Shown here piece after piece: positions 33,005 through 37,235 of a stretch of DNA of 37,235 nucleotides. The stretch lies in assembly GCF_017590215.1 (NCBI RefSeq), contig NZ_JAFFPK010000099.1:1-37235 (forward strand), written 5' to 3'. How positions within the stretch are numbered: the stretch's first letter is position 1; each line of letters begins with the position of its first letter. Source of the DNA: Clostridium sp. CCUG 7971 (GTDB lineage Bacteria; Bacillota; Clostridia; Peptostreptococcales; Peptostreptococcaceae). A program made the translations under genes and the position numbers. Below the pieces are notes generated by a model. That model worked only from the letters and a program-made list of their open reading frames with translations, did no database searches and was not told where the DNA came from.

Positions 33005-34534
33005 ATGAAAAAACCAATTGCTTTAATAATAATGGATGGTTTTGGTGAAAGTAAGATAGAAACAGGTAATGCTGTGGCTGCTGCTAAAACACCTAACTTA
33101 GATAAAATAGTTGAAGAATATCCTCATACTTTAATAAATGCTAGTGGACTTGATGTAGGTCTTCCAGATGGACAAATGGGTAACTCAGAAGTAGGGCACA
33201 CTAACATCGGGGCAGGAAGAATAGTATACCAAGATTTAACTAGAGTTACTAAGGCTATAGAAGACGGAGACTTCTTCGAAAATGAAGTCTTATTAAAAGC
33301 TATGGAAAATGCAAAGAGCCACTCTCTTCATTTAATGGGATTATTATCTGATGGAGGAGTTCATTCTCATATAGATCATTTAAAAGCACTTTTAAAAATG
33401 GCTAAAGAAAACAATGTTGAAAACGTATTTGTACACGCTTTCACAGATGGTAGAGATACTGCACCAAGAAGTGCTATAGGATATATACAAGACGTAGAAG
33501 ACTACATGAAAGAATTAGGGGTAGGTAAATTTGCTTCTGTTTCTGGTAGATACTATGCAATGGATAGAGATAAAAGATGGGAAAGAGTACAACTTGCTTA
33601 TGAAGCGATAGTAGATGGAAAAGGTGTGACTTCAACATCTGCAGTTGAAGCTGTACAAAACTCATATAATGAAGATAAAAATGATGAATTTGTTCTTCCA
33701 ACTGTAATAGTTGAAAACAATAAGCCAGTAGGCCTTATAAAAGAAGATGATTCTATAGTATTTGGAAACTTTAGACCAGATAGAGCAAGAGAAATAACTA
33801 GAGCAATAGTTGATACTGATTTTGCTGGGTTTGAAAGACCAAATATGAAAACATTGTTCGTATGTTTAACTACATATGATATAACTATAAAAAATGTTAA
33901 TGTAGCATTTGGACCTCAAAGTTTAACAAATACTTTAGGTGAATACTTAGCTAAGAATGGAAAAACTCAGTTAAGAGCTGCAGAAACTGAAAAATATGCT
34001 CATGTTACATTCTTCTTTAATGGAGGAGTAGAAGAGCCAAATAAAGATGAAGATAGATTATTAATACCATCTCCAAAGGTTGCAACTTATGACTTACAAC
34101 CAGAGATGAGTGCTAATGAATTAACAGATAAAATATTAGCAAGAATAGATGAAGATAAATATGACTTTATAGTGCTAAATTATGCTAACCCAGATATGGT
34201 AGGACATACGGGAGTAGTGGAAGCTGCTATAGTCGCTGTAGAAACAGTTGATACATGTGTAGGAAAAGTAGTTGATAAAATACTTTCTAAAGGTGGTAGC
34301 GCAATAATAACTGCAGATCATGGAAACGCTGAGTACATGAAAGACCCAGAAAGTAATGCAACAATAACAGCTCATTCAATTAATCCAGTACCATTTATAG
34401 TAGTAGGGCAAGATTTAAAATCAGCTAAGCTAAAAGAAGATGGAAGATTAAGCGATATAGCACCTACAGTTTTAGATATGATGGATTTAGAACAACCATC
34501 AGAAATGACAGGTAATTCATTAATAGTAAAATAA
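33005..34534 (+). CDS. gpmI: 2,3-bisphosphoglycerate-independent phosphoglycerate mutase
   Basis: A 509-residue manganese enzyme that converts 3- to 2-phosphoglycerate, of the alkaline-phosphatase fold. Asp11 in MDGFG binds metal, Ser61 in GNSEVGH is the phosphorylated residue, and the C-terminal ITADHGNAEYM supplies further metal ligands. Length is normal. ATG 33005 follows aaggag by eight bases; GTG 32996 overlaps that site. A 7-bp ggaaatt/aatttcc dyad follows the gene but lacks a T run on the plus strand, so readthrough into eno is possible. Confidence 0.98.
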   Translation: MKKPIALIIMDGFGESKIETGNAVAAAKTPNLDKIVEEYPHTLINASGLDVGLPDGQMGNSEVGHTNIGAGRIVYQDLTRVTKAIEDGDFFENEVLLKAMENAKSHSLHLMGLLSDGGVHSHIDHLKALLKMAKENNVENVFVHAFTDGRDTAPRSAIGYIQDVEDYMKELGVGKFASVSGRYYAMDRDKRWERVQLAYEAIVDGKGVTSTSAVEAVQNSYNEDKNDEFVLPTVIVENNKPVGLIKEDDSIVFGNFRPDRAREITRAIVDTDFAGFERPNMKTLFVCLTTYDITIKNVNVAFGPQSLTNTLGEYLAKNGKTQLRAAETEKYAHVTFFFNGGVEEPNKDEDRLLIPSPKVATYDLQPEMSANELTDKILARIDEDKYDFIVLNYANPDMVGHTGVVEAAIVAVETVDTCVGKVVDKILSKGGSAIITADHGNAEYMKDPESNATITAHSINPVPFIVVGQDLKSAKLKEDGRLSDIAPTVLDMMDLEQPSEMTGNSLIVK

Positions 34535-34636
34535 TATAGGTTAAAAAAGGAAATTATTAATTTCCTATAATATAAAATATTACATGGAAAATTTACAAAT
34601 TTACCCATCAAAGATAGTTTTTATGTAATATAATAA

Positions 34637-35971
<1,335 letters not shown>

Positions 35972-36001
35972 TTTAATTTTTAATTAAATTTAATATATGA
36001 T

Positions 36002-36038
36002 AAAGGGTAATAGATATATCTATTGCCCTTTATTTTTT
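36002..36038 (+). terminator. eno terminator
   Basis: aaagggtaataga pairs with tctattgcccttt (one G-T pair) over tata, followed by a T run. Confidence 0.9.
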
Positions 36039-36110
36039 TATAAAAATGATAATATAAAAATATACTAAAATATAAAAGACATAAAATTTCATGAGAAGAA
36101 GGTTGAATTT

Positions 36111-37205
36111 ATGGCAATTAATAAGATTAGTTTTAACTTAGCACAAGAGATAGTAAATGCAGTAAAAGAAGTTGTAGATAAAGATATAAACTTTATAGAT
36201 AAAAATGGAATAATAATAGGTAGTACAGATAAAAAAAGACTAAATACATTTCATCAAGCTGGATATGAAGCAATAAGAACATTAAATAATATAGTTGTTG
36301 ATGATGATAGTGAGTATAAAGGAAGTAGAAATGGTATAAATTATCCTATAAAAATAAATAAGACTGCAATTGGAGCAATCGGGATAACTGGAGAACCTAG
36401 TGAAGTTGGTAGATATGGGTTTCTTGTTACTAAGATCACAGAAATATTTATAAAGGAACAGCAATTGAATTTCAAATATGAGGCTGATAAGCAAAGAATA
36501 AGCTATGTGGTAAAGTCTTTAATATACAATGATATAGAAGATAAAGATGAAATAGAAAATATATTAGAAGAATTTAATATATCATCTAATCAGAAGTTTG
36601 CAGTTGTTATTATGAAAATTAATAAATACCATAGAGATGGAGATTTAGAAATTATAGAAAATGAAATAAAAAAGGTATTTGATTCTATTGGAAATGTTTT
36701 TAAGGTATATATTTATCCAAATGAGTTTATTGCTTTAATTAATGAAGAAAGATATGAAAAGCTTAAAACTGTTTATATGGATTTTTTAAAAACATATAAA
36801 GGAACATTAAGTGGAGGGGTAGGAAGATTAAAAGAAATTTACGAAACTCATAAATCATACCAAGAAGCTAGAATAGCATTAAAATACTCTACTAATTATA
36901 AAAAAATCTTAACCTATATTGATTCTTTAAATTTAGAGCTTATATTAGAAAATGTTGATGCAGAAGTAAAGAAACAATATATGGACAAAATTTTAGATAA
37001 TCTAGACAAAGAGGAAATAAGTTTATTAGAGATTTATTATAAAAATGATATGTCATTAAAGCAAACATCACAAGATTTATATATTCATAAAAATACACTA
37101 CAGTATAGATTAGATAAAATAAATCAAAAAAGTGGTTTTGATCCAAGAAAATTTAATGACTCAGTTATATTGTATTTAGCGATAAATATAAAACTAGGAA
37201 TATAA
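36111..37205 (+). CDS. CdaR family transcriptional regulator (sugar diacid recognition domain)
   Basis: A 364-residue regulator. Residues 1-130 form the diacid-recognition domain (ISFNLAQEIVNAVKEVVDKD and NFIDKNGIIIGSTDKKRLNT, with GITGEPSEVGRYG later). A middle GGDEF-like region carries the CdaR signature SGGVGRLKEIYETHKSYQEA (about 235-255). The C-terminal PucR-type helix-turn-helix lies at 300-364 (MSLKQTSQDLYIHKNTLQYR, then LDKINQKSGFDPRKFNDS). Relatives control glycerate, glucarate or galactarate use, and a glycerate kinase gene often lies next door; here the window ends. The ATG follows agaagg. Confidence 0.9.
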   Translation: MAINKISFNLAQEIVNAVKEVVDKDINFIDKNGIIIGSTDKKRLNTFHQAGYEAIRTLNNIVVDDDSEYKGSRNGINYPIKINKTAIGAIGITGEPSEVGRYGFLVTKITEIFIKEQQLNFKYEADKQRISYVVKSLIYNDIEDKDEIENILEEFNISSNQKFAVVIMKINKYHRDGDLEIIENEIKKVFDSIGNVFKVYIYPNEFIALINEERYEKLKTVYMDFLKTYKGTLSGGVGRLKEIYETHKSYQEARIALKYSTNYKKILTYIDSLNLELILENVDAEVKKQYMDKILDNLDKEEISLLEIYYKNDMSLKQTSQDLYIHKNTLQYRLDKINQKSGFDPRKFNDSVILYLAINIKLGI

Positions 37206-37216
37206 ATATATAAAAT

Positions 37217-37235
37217 AAAAAGCCATAAGCTTATG
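37217..37235 (+). terminator. Terminator after the CdaR gene, cut by the window edge
   Basis: aaaaagccataagcttatg includes the palindrome CATAAGCTTATG and the left arm aaaaagc; the matching gcttttt would lie beyond the edge. Confidence 0.5.

Noticed and set aside
34549-34565. Terminator after gpmI
   Set aside because: The 7-bp stem is followed by tataatata rather than a T run on the plus strand; only the minus strand has T after it, and no minus gene ends there.

Overview
The window is low-GC Firmicute DNA (about 30% G+C). Near-universal AGA/ATA codon use, AGGAGG-type ribosome sites, T-rich hairpin terminators and two small acid-soluble spore proteins point to an anaerobic, spore-forming clostridium. 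The gene order rpoN(sigL)-cggR-gap-pgk-tpiA-gpmI-eno, the cysteine desulfidase with its sigma-54 regulator, and the asd-dapA-dapB-dapH cluster resemble the Clostridioides difficile neighbourhood as I remember it. I therefore infer Peptostreptococcaceae (Clostridioides, Paraclostridium or Romboutsia-like). Species cannot be settled from the sequence alone.

Layout. 1-2.9 kb: 3' end of an aromatic-acid-exporter-like membrane protein, a group B-type [FeFe] hydrogenase (TSCCCP motif) and a membrane-anchored polysaccharide deacetylase. 2.9-6.1 kb: a strong promoter, a valine T-box leader (specifier GTA) and valS. 6.1-9.6 kb: a DUF4300 lipoprotein, folC, an NsrR-like Rrf2 repressor and a TSCPD protein. 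9.7-14.2 kb: a beta-propeller protein, a DUF4364 gene split at an A7 run, a spore SASP gene, a previously uncalled 53-aa ORF, a PdaB-like deacetylase, an SSB-like protein and a methyltransferase-like protein. 14.3-18.5 kb: a 46-aa membrane peptide coupled to a sigma-54 activator, then a textbook -24/-12 promoter driving an L-cysteine desulfidase, then hpt. 18.5-20 kb: a VOC/glyoxalase-type gene flanked by 66-bp repeats, and a DUF4397 protein. 20-25 kb (minus strand): asd-dapA-dapB-dapH, the acetylase branch of diaminopimelate synthesis, with a divergent M20 deacetylase that probably serves the same pathway. 25.1-27 kb: a SASP-like gene, a methyltransferase and hslO (Hsp33). 27-36 kb: rpoN, then cggR with a clear promoter and operator, then the lower glycolysis genes. 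36-37.2 kb: a CdaR-type regulator.

The genes form recognisable circuits. RpoN encoded here can serve the sigma-54 activator and desulfidase promoter also found here. CggR should control its own operon through GGGAC-containing sites. The valS T-box senses uncharged tRNA-Val. Most units are closed by strong hairpin terminators.

The least ordinary features are three. First, a dispersed intergenic repeat family (six loci) always points the same way as the gene downstream, and three copies end within about 30 bases of a start codon. Second, the DUF4364 gene is complete only if a -1 shift (or one extra A) occurs at A_AAA_AAA directly before a TAG stop. Third, there are two small ORFs, one of them translationally coupled to the sigma-54 activator.
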